Below are positions 1-7,252 of a stretch of 41,732 nucleotides of DNA, in pieces. Within the stretch, counting starts at the first letter, position 1. Each line of letters begins with the position of its first letter. The stretch is taken from the NCBI RefSeq assembly GCF_019331795.1, contig NZ_JAHPZL010000003.1, positions 685,973-727,704 on the forward strand. The letters run 5' to 3'. The translations under genes and the position numbers were made by a program. This DNA comes from Austwickia sp. TVS 96-490-7B (GTDB lineage: Bacteria; Actinomycetota; Actinomycetes; Actinomycetales; Dermatophilaceae). Under the pieces are notes generated by a model that had not been told where the DNA came from, did no database searches, and saw only the letters and a program-made list of their open reading frames with translations.

Positions 1-254
1 GGGCCACTCATGTGGGGGTGCGGGCGGTGCAGGTGCGGGTCGATGGCGGGGGGTGGCAGGAGGCTGAGTTGAGTGCTGAGGTGGGGGTGGATTATTGGCG
101 GCAGTGGCGGTTGCCGGTGGAGGTAGGTGTTGGGGAGCATCGGGTGCAGGTGCGGGTGATTGATCGGGGGGGTGCGGTGCAGACTGAGGCGCGGGCGGCG
201 GTGGCTCCGAATGGGTCGACGGGGTGGCATCAGGTGGTGTTTACCTGCCGGTGA
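1..254 (+). CDS. C-terminal end of a molybdopterin-dependent oxidoreductase (sulfite oxidase family)
   Basis: The reading frame is open from the window's left edge to the stop at 252-254, so only the last ~83 residues are present and the start lies outside. The sequence alternates beta-strand patterns (RAVQVRVDGG, HRVQVRVIDRGG) and ends in PNGSTGWHQVVF, close to the PNGATGWH ending of the Ig-like Mo-co dimerisation domain of sulfite-oxidase-type enzymes. The GTG at 12 is internal, not the start. The catalytic Mo-binding domain is not visible, so substrate cannot be assigned. It converges on the two-component genes to its right with only 26 bases between stops. Confidence 0.72.
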   Translation, partial: ATHVGVRAVQVRVDGGGWQEAELSAEVGVDYWRQWRLPVEVGVGEHRVQVRVIDRGGAVQTEARAAVAPNGSTGWHQVVFTCR

Positions 255-280
255 GAGGCGTCGGTGTCCTGAGGGTGCGG

Positions 281-1324
281 TCAGGGGTGAGGGCTGGGTT
301 GGTCGGGTAGGGCGGGCAAGCGCAGCGCGAACCGGCAACCGCTAGGGATGTTGGTGACGGTGACGTGGCCGTGGTGGCCGTCGACGATGGCTTGGACGAT
401 GGCGAGCCCGAGGCCGGCTCCGGAGGATCGGAATGGGCCGCGTTCGGGGGTGCGGGCGCTCGATCCGCGCCATCCTGGGGAGAACACTTGGGTGAGGTCG
501 TCACCGGGGATCCCGCCGCATCCGTCTTCGACGGCGAGTTCGATGTGGTCGCCGAGGTGTCGTGCGGTGACGGTGACGCGACCTCCGGGTGGGGTGTGTT
601 GGACGGCGTTGACGGTGAGGTTGAGGCAGGCTCGGGAGAGTTGTCGGATGTCTCCGTGGACCCACAGGCCGTCTTCGGCGTACCCGTTGAGGTCGATTCC
701 GGTGGCTGCGGCGGCGGGTCCGACGCTGGCGAGGGAGTCGGAGACGAGGTCGGCGACGTCGAGGGGGGATCGTTCGGTGGGGGTGGTGCCGGCGTGCAGG
801 CTGGTCAGGGCGAGGAGGTCGTCGACCATGGCGGAGGTGCGTTCGGTTTCCCGCAGGATTCGCCGGAGGTAGTCCTGGGGGTCGGTGGCGACGCCGTCTT
901 CGAGGGCTTCGGCCATGGCTCGGATTCCGGCGAGGGGGGTGCGCAGGTCGTGGGAGACGGAGGCGACGACGTCTCGGCGGACGCGTTCGGCTTCGGCGGC
1001 TTCGCGTCGTCGGGATTCTTGGCGGGCGCGTTCGCGGTCGACGGCGTGGACTCGGGCGGCGAGTAACACTCCGACCAGGAGGGCGACCGGGATGGTCGCG
1101 CCGATCATGGAGACGAGCACTTTGAGGCGGGCGCCGTCGAAGAGCATGGTGCGGGTGCCCATCAGCACTCCGGCGGCGACGGAGAGCACTGCGACGAGGG
1201 GGGCGGCGACGGTCGCGACGGTCACGGAGCGTCGGGACAGGGCGATGGTCAGTGCGGCGCCGACCAGTCCGACGAGCAGGGTGGCGCTCATCGCGGTGGT
1301 GACGGGGTAAAGGTCGGGGTTCAC
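281..1324 (-). CDS. Membrane sensor histidine kinase
   Basis: Sensor kinase of 347 aa that would phosphorylate the OmpR-type regulator encoded just upstream. I start it at the GTG at 1324, which overlaps the regulator's TGA as GTGA; upstream codons in frame give an unlikely Arg/His/Pro-rich stretch antisense to the regulator. Residues ~10-95 hold three hydrophobic segments with almost no extracellular loop, then a charged linker and a HisKA domain with the H-box SVSHDLRTPL (His125). The HATPase region follows: N-box NLTVNAVQHTPPGG, G1 VEDGCGGIP and G2 GAGLGLAIV. No HAMP or PAS domain is evident, so the signal may be sensed in or near the membrane. Function is family-level; the signal is unknown. 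Confidence 0.88.
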   Translation of the reverse strand: MNPDLYPVTTAMSATLLVGLVGAALTIALSRRSVTVATVAAPLVAVLSVAAGVLMGTRTMLFDGARLKVLVSMIGATIPVALLVGVLLAARVHAVDRERARQESRRREAAEAERVRRDVVASVSHDLRTPLAGIRAMAEALEDGVATDPQDYLRRILRETERTSAMVDDLLALTSLHAGTTPTERSPLDVADLVSDSLASVGPAAAATGIDLNGYAEDGLWVHGDIRQLSRACLNLTVNAVQHTPPGGRVTVTARHLGDHIELAVEDGCGGIPGDDLTQVFSPGWRGSSARTPERGPFRSSGAGLGLAIVQAIVDGHHGHVTVTNIPSGCRFALRLPALPDQPSPHP

Positions 1325-2082
1325 GGGGTGGCTCCGGGAGGCGCGGGGTGGTCGGTGGTGCCGTCCCAGCGGTAGCCGACGCCCCAGACGGTGACGATGC
1401 GGGTGGGGCGGGGTCCTGGTTCGATTTTTTCCCGGAGGCGGCGTACGTGGACGGTGACGGTGGACTGGTCGCCGTGTTCCCATCCCCAGACCTCTCGCAT
1501 CAGGTCTTCTCGGGAGAATGCGACTCCGGGGTGGGAGAGAAGGTGGACGAGCAGGTCGAATTCGCGGGTGGTCAACGACAGAGTACGGCGACCGAGTCGG
1601 GCGCGGCGGGCGGTGATGTCGACGACGAGATCACCGTCGTGCAGGGTCGATGAGGGTGCGTTGGTGTCGGCGTTCGGGGACGGTGCGGGGTCGTTCGTGG
1701 AGGGTACGGTGGGGGCCGGGGTGGCTCGTCGTAGCACTGATTGGACTCGCAGTACCAGCTCTCGGGGGCTGAAGGGTTTGGCGACGTAATCGTCGGCGCC
1801 GACTTCGAAGCCGAGGATACGGTCGGGTTCTTCGCCGCGGGCAGTGAGCATGACGACGGGGATGGCGCCGATGTCAGTGCGGATACGTCGGAACACTTCC
1901 AGCCCATCGAGGCCGGGCAAGGTGAGGTCGAGGACGACCAGGTCTGGTCGGTGCGCCGCGGCGAGGGTCAGCGCTCGCAGACCGTCATCGGCTTCATAGG
2001 TGCGCAGGCCAGCGGCGTGGAGGTAGCTGACGACGACCTCGCGGACGGTGGGGTCGTCGTCGACGACGAGCACGGTGGACAC
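1321..2082 (-). CDS. OmpR/PhoB-family response regulator
   Basis: DNA-binding response regulator of 253 aa. The receiver domain (residues ~3-118) has the acidic pair in VVDDDP, phosphoacceptor Asp52 in VVLDLTLPG, and the conserved Lys in DDYVAKPF. A Pro/Asn-rich linker leads to a winged-helix Trans_reg_C domain (about 155-247) with LTTREFDLLVHLL and VWGVGYRW. The GTG at 2082 is chosen because the receiver begins VSTVLVVDDDP there; the longer in-frame extension is Arg/His-rich noise. It is coupled to the kinase by a GTGA overlap and lies 38 bases downstream of the GntR-type regulator on the same strand, so the three may share transcripts. The regulon is unknown. Confidence 0.9.
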   Translation of the reverse strand: MSTVLVVDDDPTVREVVVSYLHAAGLRTYEADDGLRALTLAAAHRPDLVVLDLTLPGLDGLEVFRRIRTDIGAIPVVMLTARGEEPDRILGFEVGADDYVAKPFSPRELVLRVQSVLRRATPAPTVPSTNDPAPSPNADTNAPSSTLHDGDLVVDITARRARLGRRTLSLTTREFDLLVHLLSHPGVAFSREDLMREVWGWEHGDQSTVTVHVRRLREKIEPGPRPTRIVTVWGVGYRWDGTTDHPAPPGATP

Positions 2083-2120
2083 GCTGGCAGGATGCCATGT
2101 CCGGATGGGTGACGGGTGGG

Positions 2121-2960
2121 TCAGTGGTCGGCGGTGGCGATGGCGGCCATCGCGGTCTGTGATTCGTCGACGATGGCCCGCATGGTGTTTTCGGCTTCGT
2201 CGACGCGCCCGCCGGCAATGGCTGCGGCGACCTGACCGTGCCATCGGACTGCTTGGGGCTCCGGGACGGACGGCATGAGGTGGTGGTGGGTGCGGCCGAC
2301 GAGGACTTCGCGGACGACCGGGGCGAGCGCGGCGATCATTTCGTTGCCGCTGGCGCGCAGCAGGGTGGTGTGGAACGCAATGTCGTGGCCGAGGTAGTCG
2401 ATGAGGTCGGGGATGCGCGCGGCGACGGCCATTCCGGTGGCGGCGGCGGTGAGTGCTTGGGCGTGGTCGACGTCAGCTTGTTGCGCGGCGAGCCGGGCGG
2501 CGAGGGGTTCGATGCCTCGGCGGAGTTGGCTGATCGACGTGAGCTGATCCATCCGCCCCGGACCATCTAGTCGCCAACGAATAAGTCTGGGGTCGTAGAC
2601 ATTCCATGATTCGACGGGGAGCACTCGAATCCCGATACGGCGACGGCTGGCCACCATCGACATCGATTCGAGGACTTTGACCGCTTCCCGGACGACAGTG
2701 CGTGAAACGCCGTACTGTTCCTCCAACTCCTCAATTCGCAAGATCTGATCAGGTGCCATCGTGCCGTCAGTCACCGCAGTACCGAGTTGGTCCAACAACC
2801 ATTCGTGCAGCGGACCCGAGGGGTCACGCGGGGTCACCGCCAGCGCTGCTTCCCAGCGTTCATCCCGCGGGGTATCCGACGGGTCGACACCGGGAGCAGT
2901 CGCACGAGATGGTCTGCCGACCCGAGAAGGCATGTGCCTGAGCATAGTCGGCTGCGCCAT
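2121..2960 (-). CDS. FadR-subfamily GntR transcriptional regulator, probable gluconate repressor
   Basis: A GntR-family regulator of up to 279 aa. The N-terminal winged helix includes ILRIEELEEQYGVSRTVVRE and VLESMSMVASRRRIGIRVLP. The C-terminal FCD effector domain shows the HDIAFHTTLLRASGNEM and RWHGQVAAAIAGG patterns, whose Asp/His residues usually bind a metal and carboxylic acid effector. Divergent placement from gluconokinase and a GntP permease suggests it controls gluconate use, with gluconate or a phosphorylated derivative as inducer; this is inferred from context. The start may be the ATG at 2960 or the one at 2933 (MPSRVGRPSR); the sequence does not decide. Confidence 0.86.
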   Translation of the reverse strand: MAQPTMLRHMPSRVGRPSRATAPGVDPSDTPRDERWEAALAVTPRDPSGPLHEWLLDQLGTAVTDGTMAPDQILRIEELEEQYGVSRTVVREAVKVLESMSMVASRRRIGIRVLPVESWNVYDPRLIRWRLDGPGRMDQLTSISQLRRGIEPLAARLAAQQADVDHAQALTAAATGMAVAARIPDLIDYLGHDIAFHTTLLRASGNEMIAALAPVVREVLVGRTHHHLMPSVPEPQAVRWHGQVAAAIAGGRVDEAENTMRAIVDESQTAMAAIATADH

Positions 2961-2996
2961 CGGGAGTTCCGCAGCTACCTGCCCGCACAGATCATT

Positions 2997-3023
2997 TCTT
3001 TGCGCATCATTTCATTGCAAAGA
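2997..3023. promoter_or_regulatory. Inverted repeat between gntR and gntK, candidate operator
   Basis: The arms TCTTTGC (2997-3003) and GCAAAGA (3017-3023) are perfect complements around a 13-base spacer. They sit in a short A+T-rich island (about 2991-3032) in otherwise G+C-rich DNA, and the heptamer ATCATTT occurs twice (2991, 3007). Position between divergent regulator and structural genes fits an operator/promoter, but no GntR footprint can be shown from sequence alone. Confidence 0.45.
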
Positions 3024-3123
3024 TCATATTTATGGCGCATGCTCGGCTGCGGGCCGCGCAACGCCGTACGGCGTCATACCGGCCACCCCCACTCACCGGT
3101 CAACGCCGACCCCAGGAGGATGC

Positions 3124-3645
3124 ATGGGCAACGCAGCCCCTCTCGTCGTCGTCATGGGCGTGTGCGGATCAGGCAAGAGCACCCTGGCCGAGGCACTCGC
3201 CCCGGCGCTCGCCATCCACACCGCAGACGCCGATACGTTCCACCCCCAGGCCAATGTCGACAAGATGTCTGCTGGGACCCCCCTCACCGACGCCGACCGG
3301 CTGCCATGGCTGGACGCCATTGGCCAGTGGTTGGCTGACCACCGAGAATCAGGCGCGGTCGTCTCCTGCTCAGCATTGAAATCGACCTATCGTGACCGGC
3401 TTCGCACGATCGCCCCCGATGTCTTCTTCGTTCATCTGGCTGGCCCGATAGACGTGGTGACTGAACGAGTCGCCGAACGCAGCGACCATTTCATGCCGTC
3501 ATCACTTGTGGCTTCGCAATACGACATCTTGGAGCCACTAACCCCCGCCGAACACGGTCTGACCCTAGACTTCACGCTGCCGGTGCCGCAGCTGGTCGAG
3601 CAGGTCAGCGCAGCTCTGAGCTCGACTTCTCGGGAGACACGATGA
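3124..3645 (+). CDS. gntK: Gluconokinase
   Basis: A 173-aa kinase that phosphorylates D-gluconate to 6-phosphogluconate for the pentose phosphate pathway. It has an N-terminal P-loop GVCGSGKST (residues 12-20), the gluconokinase motif DADTFHPQANVDKMSAGTPL, and SCSALKSTYRDRLR, all hallmarks of the small GntK family and of normal length. The ATG at 3124 follows an AGGAGG at 3114-3119; the frame is open further upstream but overlaps the regulator region. The stop overlaps the permease start as ATGA (3642-3645), so the two genes are translationally coupled. Regulation by the divergent GntR protein is likely. Confidence 0.93.
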   Translation: MGNAAPLVVVMGVCGSGKSTLAEALAPALAIHTADADTFHPQANVDKMSAGTPLTDADRLPWLDAIGQWLADHRESGAVVSCSALKSTYRDRLRTIAPDVFFVHLAGPIDVVTERVAERSDHFMPSSLVASQYDILEPLTPAEHGLTLDFTLPVPQLVEQVSAALSSTSRETR

Positions 3646-5042
3646 ATATCCTCACCCTCGGCCTCGCGGCCGCCAATCCCGTCCCCACGGCGTCTTCGGG
3701 TCAACTCGTCCTGGCGGCACTCGGGGGAATCGCGACCCTGGTCGTCCTCATTACGTATGTCAAACTTCACCCATTCCTGTCATTGATCTTGGGCTCCTTG
3801 GTCGTGGGTCTGGCTGCGGGAATGCCGCTGCAGGCCACCACGGATAGTTTCACCAAAGGTGTGGGATCCACCGTCGCCAGTGTGGGTCTACTGATCGCCC
3901 TGGGCGCGATGATCGGCAAGCTTCTGGCTGACTCCGGCGGCGCTGACGACCTTGTCGACACCATCATCGGCAAAGCCTCCCCCGCCGCCCTGCCTTGGGC
4001 GATGGGCTTGGTGGGCGCCTTGATCGGTCTGCCGATGTTCTTCGAGATCGGTCTTGTTCTGCTGATGCCGGTGATCCTGTTGGTGACCCGCCGCTCCGGT
4101 CTGCCGTTGATGAAGGTCGGCATCCCGGCACTGGCCGGTCTGTCAGCGATGCACGGTTTCGTCCCCCCACACCCCGGTCCGTTGGCTGCCGTGGACGCCT
4201 TGAAAGCCGACCTGGGAGTGACCCTGGGCTTGGGCATCCTGGTGACCATCCCGGTGATCGCCCTGTCCGGCCCGCTCTTCGGATCGCTAGCGGCGCGCTG
4301 GGTGCCCGTGGGCGCCCCTGACCTCTTTGTCAGCGCCGACGAACAGCAAGGGACAGCAGGCACCGGCACCGGTCGGCGTCCTGGCTTCGCCACCACCCTG
4401 TGCACCGTGCTATTGCCGGTGGTCCTGATGATGGGCAAAGCTCTGGCTGACATCTTCGCCACCAAGGACAACCCGGTACGTCAGTTGTTGGACTTCGTGG
4501 GCGCCCCACTGACCGCGCTGTTGATCACGGTGCTGGTGGGTGCGGTCACTTTGGGTCGAGGCGCCGGGATGAACCGTGAGTCGCTGGCTGCGACCTTCGG
4601 TGGCTCGCTCGGCCCCATCGCGGGGATCCTGCTCATCGTGGGATCCGGCGGTGGCTTCAAGCAGGTCCTGGTGGACACCGGGATCGGCACGATGCTCGCC
4701 GGATGGATCACCGGGTCCAGCGTGTCCCCGCTGTTGCTCGCCTGGCTGGTGGCGGTAGTCATCCGACTGGCGACCGGTTCTGCGACGGTGGCGACGATCA
4801 CCGCAGCAGGCGTGATGGCCCCGGTGGCGGCCTCTGCTGGCGGGACCGGAGCGGCACTGCTGGTGCTGGCGATCGGTGCTGGATCCGTGTTCTTCAGCCA
4901 CGTCAACGACGCAGGCTTCTGGCTGGTCAAGGAATACTTCGGCCTGGACGTCTCCCAGAACCTGAAGACCTGGTCAGTGATGGAGACGATCGTGTCGGTC
5001 TCCGGTTTGGTAGTCGTGCTCTTGCTCGGCCTGATCGTCTGA
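3642..5042 (+). CDS. gntP: GntP-family gluconate:H+ symporter
   Basis: A 466-aa inner-membrane permease with about 12 hydrophobic segments. Family patterns include GLLIALGAMIGKLLADSGGAD near the N-terminus, HGFVPPHPGPLAA in the middle, and SVFFSHVNDAGFWLVKEYF near the C-terminus, all typical of GntP/GntT. It imports gluconate, or possibly a related sugar acid, for the kinase encoded just upstream. The start overlaps the gntK stop as ATGA. The downstream stem-loop at 5055-5104 probably ends the transcript. Exact substrate is inferred from the kinase; other GntP members move ketogluconates, D-serine or fructuronate. Confidence 0.92.
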   Translation: MNILTLGLAAANPVPTASSGQLVLAALGGIATLVVLITYVKLHPFLSLILGSLVVGLAAGMPLQATTDSFTKGVGSTVASVGLLIALGAMIGKLLADSGGADDLVDTIIGKASPAALPWAMGLVGALIGLPMFFEIGLVLLMPVILLVTRRSGLPLMKVGIPALAGLSAMHGFVPPHPGPLAAVDALKADLGVTLGLGILVTIPVIALSGPLFGSLAARWVPVGAPDLFVSADEQQGTAGTGTGRRPGFATTLCTVLLPVVLMMGKALADIFATKDNPVRQLLDFVGAPLTALLITVLVGAVTLGRGAGMNRESLAATFGGSLGPIAGILLIVGSGGGFKQVLVDTGIGTMLAGWITGSSVSPLLLAWLVAVVIRLATGSATVATITAAGVMAPVAASAGGTGAALLVLAIGAGSVFFSHVNDAGFWLVKEYFGLDVSQNLKTWSVMETIVSVSGLVVVLLLGLIV

Positions 5043-5054
5043 CTCTAGGGACGA

Positions 5055-5104
5055 CCTTGGGGGGTCCCGACGGTGCCGACCGGCACTCGGAGGGGCCCCC
5101 GAGG
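5055..5104. terminator. Imperfect long stem-loop between gntP and the SRP RNA gene
   Basis: Outer arms CCTTGGGGG (5055-5063) and CCCCCGAGG (5096-5104) pair with one G-U wobble; nested inside are CCGA/TCGG (5067-5070/5087-5090) and GTGCCG/CGGCAC (5073-5078/5081-5086) around a 2-base loop. It lies just past the gntP stop and just past the 3' end of the minus-strand SRP RNA, so it could terminate both convergent transcripts. There is no U-tract, as is common in actinobacteria. Confidence 0.5.
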
Positions 5105-5111
5105 CATGAAA

Positions 5112-5200
5112 GGACCCCCCGCGTACCTGGAAGAGCTCACTTACCCTTGCTGCATTCCTGCCCTGGGGGAGTTCAGTGAGGTACCACCACGCGGGGGGCC
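5112..5200 (-). ncRNA. ffs: Signal recognition particle RNA, small bacterial (4.5S) type
   Basis: Read on the minus strand, the apical domain contains CCCCAGGGCAGGAATGCAGC followed by AAGGGTAAG, the conserved asymmetric loop and GNRA-like tetraloop that bind Ffh. It is very close to the actinobacterial form, with GGGAAC/GGAAU-type tetraloops. The ends CCCCCCGCGT (5115-5124, plus strand) and ACGCGGGGGG (5189-5198) form a perfect 10-bp closing helix. Length is about 89 nt. A TAGAGT at 5213-5208 (minus) with TTCGAT at 5237-5232 is a candidate -10/-35 pair. The RNA joins Ffh in co-translational targeting of membrane proteins. Confidence 0.88.
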
Positions 5201-5326
5201 TTCCCACACTCTAGACCAGAGCGGGCCACGGATCGAACGGGGTCAACCCACCAGGCCCGGCACACCTTCGCAGACCAGCCTCCCACCGCTGCGATCCACC
5301 TGAGAATCCGCTAACAGCCTGCTGAA

Positions 5327-5356
5327 TTGGGCGAGTGGGTCACCCTCCGGTATTCT
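5327..5356 (+). promoter_or_regulatory. Candidate tRNA-Ser promoter
   Basis: TTGGGC (5327-5332) and TATTCT (5351-5356) are separated by 18 bases. Transcription would start near 5363, essentially at the mature 5' end of the tRNA (5364), so the primary transcript would have little or no leader. The call rests on spacing and position only. Confidence 0.45.
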
Positions 5357-5363
5357 TCGTCGC

Positions 5364-5453
5364 GGAGGATTCGCATAGTGGCCTAGTGCGCACGATTGGA
5401 AATCGTGTTGGGGATGAAACCCCTCGCGGGTTCAAATCCCGCATCCTCCGCCA
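5364..5453 (+). tRNA. tRNA-Ser(GGA)
   Basis: The acceptor arm GGAGGAT (5364-5370) pairs with ATCCTCC (5443-5449). The anticodon stem CACGA/TCGTG encloses loop TTGGAAA with anticodon GGA at 5398-5400. A long variable arm built on GGGG/CCCC follows, typical of class II serine tRNAs, then a T-arm with GCGGGTTCAAATCCCGC. The discriminator is G5450 and CCA is encoded at 5451-5453. It reads UCC (and UCU by wobble). The 3' end is embedded in a long hairpin (see 5450-5509). Confidence 0.96.
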
Positions 5454-5509
5454 GAGACGCGTGATGGGCCCCGAAACTGCTGTTTCGGGGCCCATCACGC
5501 GTCTCTGGC
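5450..5509. terminator. Perfect 28-bp hairpin abutting the tRNA 3' end
   Basis: The arm 5450-5477 is exactly complementary to 5482-5509, with a 4-base loop TGCT at 5478-5481. The left arm begins at the tRNA discriminator base and includes the encoded CCA. No U-tract follows. It probably terminates the tRNA transcript (a U-less hairpin, as often proposed in actinobacteria), but the length and perfection are unusual and the stem would have to be opened or cut for 3' maturation. Confidence 0.7.
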
Positions 5510-5583
5510 CCAGAAGGGTGCTGACCGCCCGACCGCCCTGTCGGGCCGAGGCCCATTGCCGCGACAGGACCAAAGGGACGCAC

Positions 5584-6495
5584 ATGACGGGATCGATCCA
5601 CGACGCCATCACCGCTGACCCCCCATATCAGCCTCCTGTCCCCCACCCTCACCACTCCGCCTGCCAGCGACCGAGCATCGAAGCATTCCGGCATCGTGCT
5701 GAAGTGCCGATGCTCATCACCGGTGGCATCCTGACCGCCACCGTGATTCCGTTGCTGATCGCTTTCCTCCTCACCGATCAGGCGATCCCCGAATGGCTCA
5801 TGGGCGCTCTGGCGGGACTGTCCGCGCCCTTCTTGGCCTGGGCGGCCCTCATCCGCTGGAATTACTGGAAGACCATCGCCAACGGCGTCGAGATCACTCC
5901 CCGACAACTACCCGAGGTCTACCAGGTCTACTCCGAACTCGCCCAGGAGATGGGCTTCGGTGATGCGGCAGGGCTCAACGCGATCCCGCAGCTGTACGTC
6001 GTCAACGGCAATGGCACCATCAACGCCTTCGCCTCTAAGTGCGCACTATCCAAGGCCTACATCGTCATCAACAGTGACCTTCTCGACCTGGCCACGATGT
6101 ATGGGGATTACCACGCGCTCCGCTTCGTCATGGCCCACGAGCTCGGACACATCCGGTGCCGCCATGTCAGCCTGTGGCGTCTGCTGCTGATACCGGTCGC
6201 CTCGCTGCTCTATGTCAACCAAAGCATCACCCGCGCACAGGAATACACCGCTGACCGGGTGGCTTCCTATTACGTCCCGGACGGCGCCGAGGCCATGATC
6301 GCGTTATATGCGGGCAAGCATGTCTCTCGGTACATCGACATGGATGCCTACTTTGAGTCGGTGCAACGCCACGAGGTGAGTTGGTGGCTGCGGATCGTCA
6401 ATCTGTTCGCCGATCACGCTGTGGGGTTCCGCCGCCTGGATGCCTTGCGCCAAACCCGCACCCGCGGTTGGGATGTGCACGGCCGAATGCTCTGA
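5584..6495 (+). CDS. M48-family (HtpX/Ste24-like) membrane metalloprotease
   Basis: A 303-aa zinc protease. Two hydrophobic segments (residues ~42-64 and 70-90) anchor it in the membrane. The catalytic HELGH is at 185-189 and the third zinc ligand is Glu220 in the RAQEYTADR segment; the NGNGTINAFASKCALSKAYIV region preceding the active site is also typical of M48 enzymes. A further hydrophobic stretch (about 198-212) lies between the two zinc motifs. The ATG at 5584 is chosen because the longer open frame runs back through the tRNA gene; the ribosome binding site is weak (AGGGA). The family degrades misfolded or short-lived membrane proteins; the natural substrate is unknown. Confidence 0.86.
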   Translation: MTGSIHDAITADPPYQPPVPHPHHSACQRPSIEAFRHRAEVPMLITGGILTATVIPLLIAFLLTDQAIPEWLMGALAGLSAPFLAWAALIRWNYWKTIANGVEITPRQLPEVYQVYSELAQEMGFGDAAGLNAIPQLYVVNGNGTINAFASKCALSKAYIVINSDLLDLATMYGDYHALRFVMAHELGHIRCRHVSLWRLLLIPVASLLYVNQSITRAQEYTADRVASYYVPDGAEAMIALYAGKHVSRYIDMDAYFESVQRHEVSWWLRIVNLFADHAVGFRRLDALRQTRTRGWDVHGRML

Positions 6496-6553
6496 CCTGA
6501 GCAGGGCAGCCCCGACACTCGTCAGCGCGTCGCACGTCAAGACTTCAGCACGG

Positions 6554-7252
6554 TCAGTGACCTGGGAAGTCAGCCGCAAATGGTCGTTGCGCCAGGAAGG
6601 TCAGGACAGCCCGCACCCGGCGGTTGTCTTCACCTGCGTCCAGCCCCAACTTGGCGAAAATACCGGCGACATGTTTAGCCACAGCCGCTCCGGACACCAC
6701 CAATTCCGCCGCAATCTGACCGTTGGATAGGCCTCTGGCCATGAGTTCAAGGACATGGAGTTCCCGCCTCGTCAGGTCCCCGAGACCTGCTCGACGGGAG
6801 CTCATCATGGCGCGGGCGACGTCGGGGTCGATGACGACGCCACCGCCGATCATCAGGCGAAGCGAGGCGAGAAAATCGGTGACATCAGCGACGCGGTCTT
6901 TGAGGAGATAGCCGGTGCCCGCCCGAGCGGGCAGGTCGAGGAGTTGCTGCGCATGGGTGGGAGCGACGTACTGGCTGAGCACCATCAGCGCAATGTCGGG
7001 GTGATGGCGGCGGATGTCCAGCGCGGCCAGGAGGCCATCGTTAGTCATGGTCGGGGGCATTCGTACGTCGATGATGCACAGGTCCGGGAGGCGCCCGTCT
7101 GCGGCGAGTTCGGTGACAGCCTGGGTCAGGGTATCGGCGCGGGACACCGTGGTGATCACCTGCCAGCCTTGGCGAGAGAGCAGACCGGCCAGTCCTTCAC
7201 GAAGCAACGCGGCATCATCCGCGATGATCACAGTGGGGGTGTCTTCGCTCAT
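6554..7252 (-). CDS. NarL/LuxR-family response regulator
   Basis: A 232-aa regulator with an N-terminal receiver (acidic residues in IIADDAALLREG, phosphoacceptor Asp62 in CIIDVRMPP, Lys in GYLLKDRV) and a C-terminal LuxR helix-turn-helix in LTRRELHVLELMARGLSNGQ. The ATG at 7252 overlaps the kinase TGA by one base (TGATG), so the two genes are coupled. The pair lies divergent from an ABC ATPase/permease pair, a layout common for systems that sense cell-envelope stress or antimicrobials and induce the transporter. It is also in the same family as DosR/DevR and NarL, but no nar link is shown here. Confidence 0.9.
   Translation of the reverse strand: MSEDTPTVIIADDAALLREGLAGLLSRQGWQVITTVSRADTLTQAVTELAADGRLPDLCIIDVRMPPTMTNDGLLAALDIRRHHPDIALMVLSQYVAPTHAQQLLDLPARAGTGYLLKDRVADVTDFLASLRLMIGGGVVIDPDVARAMMSSRRAGLGDLTRRELHVLELMARGLSNGQIAAELVVSGAAVAKHVAGIFAKLGLDAGEDNRRVRAVLTFLAQRPFAADFPGH

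Noticed and set aside
5335-5583. Upstream extension of the M48 protease frame
   Set aside because: The frame runs through the tRNA gene and its hairpin, so translation from there is implausible.
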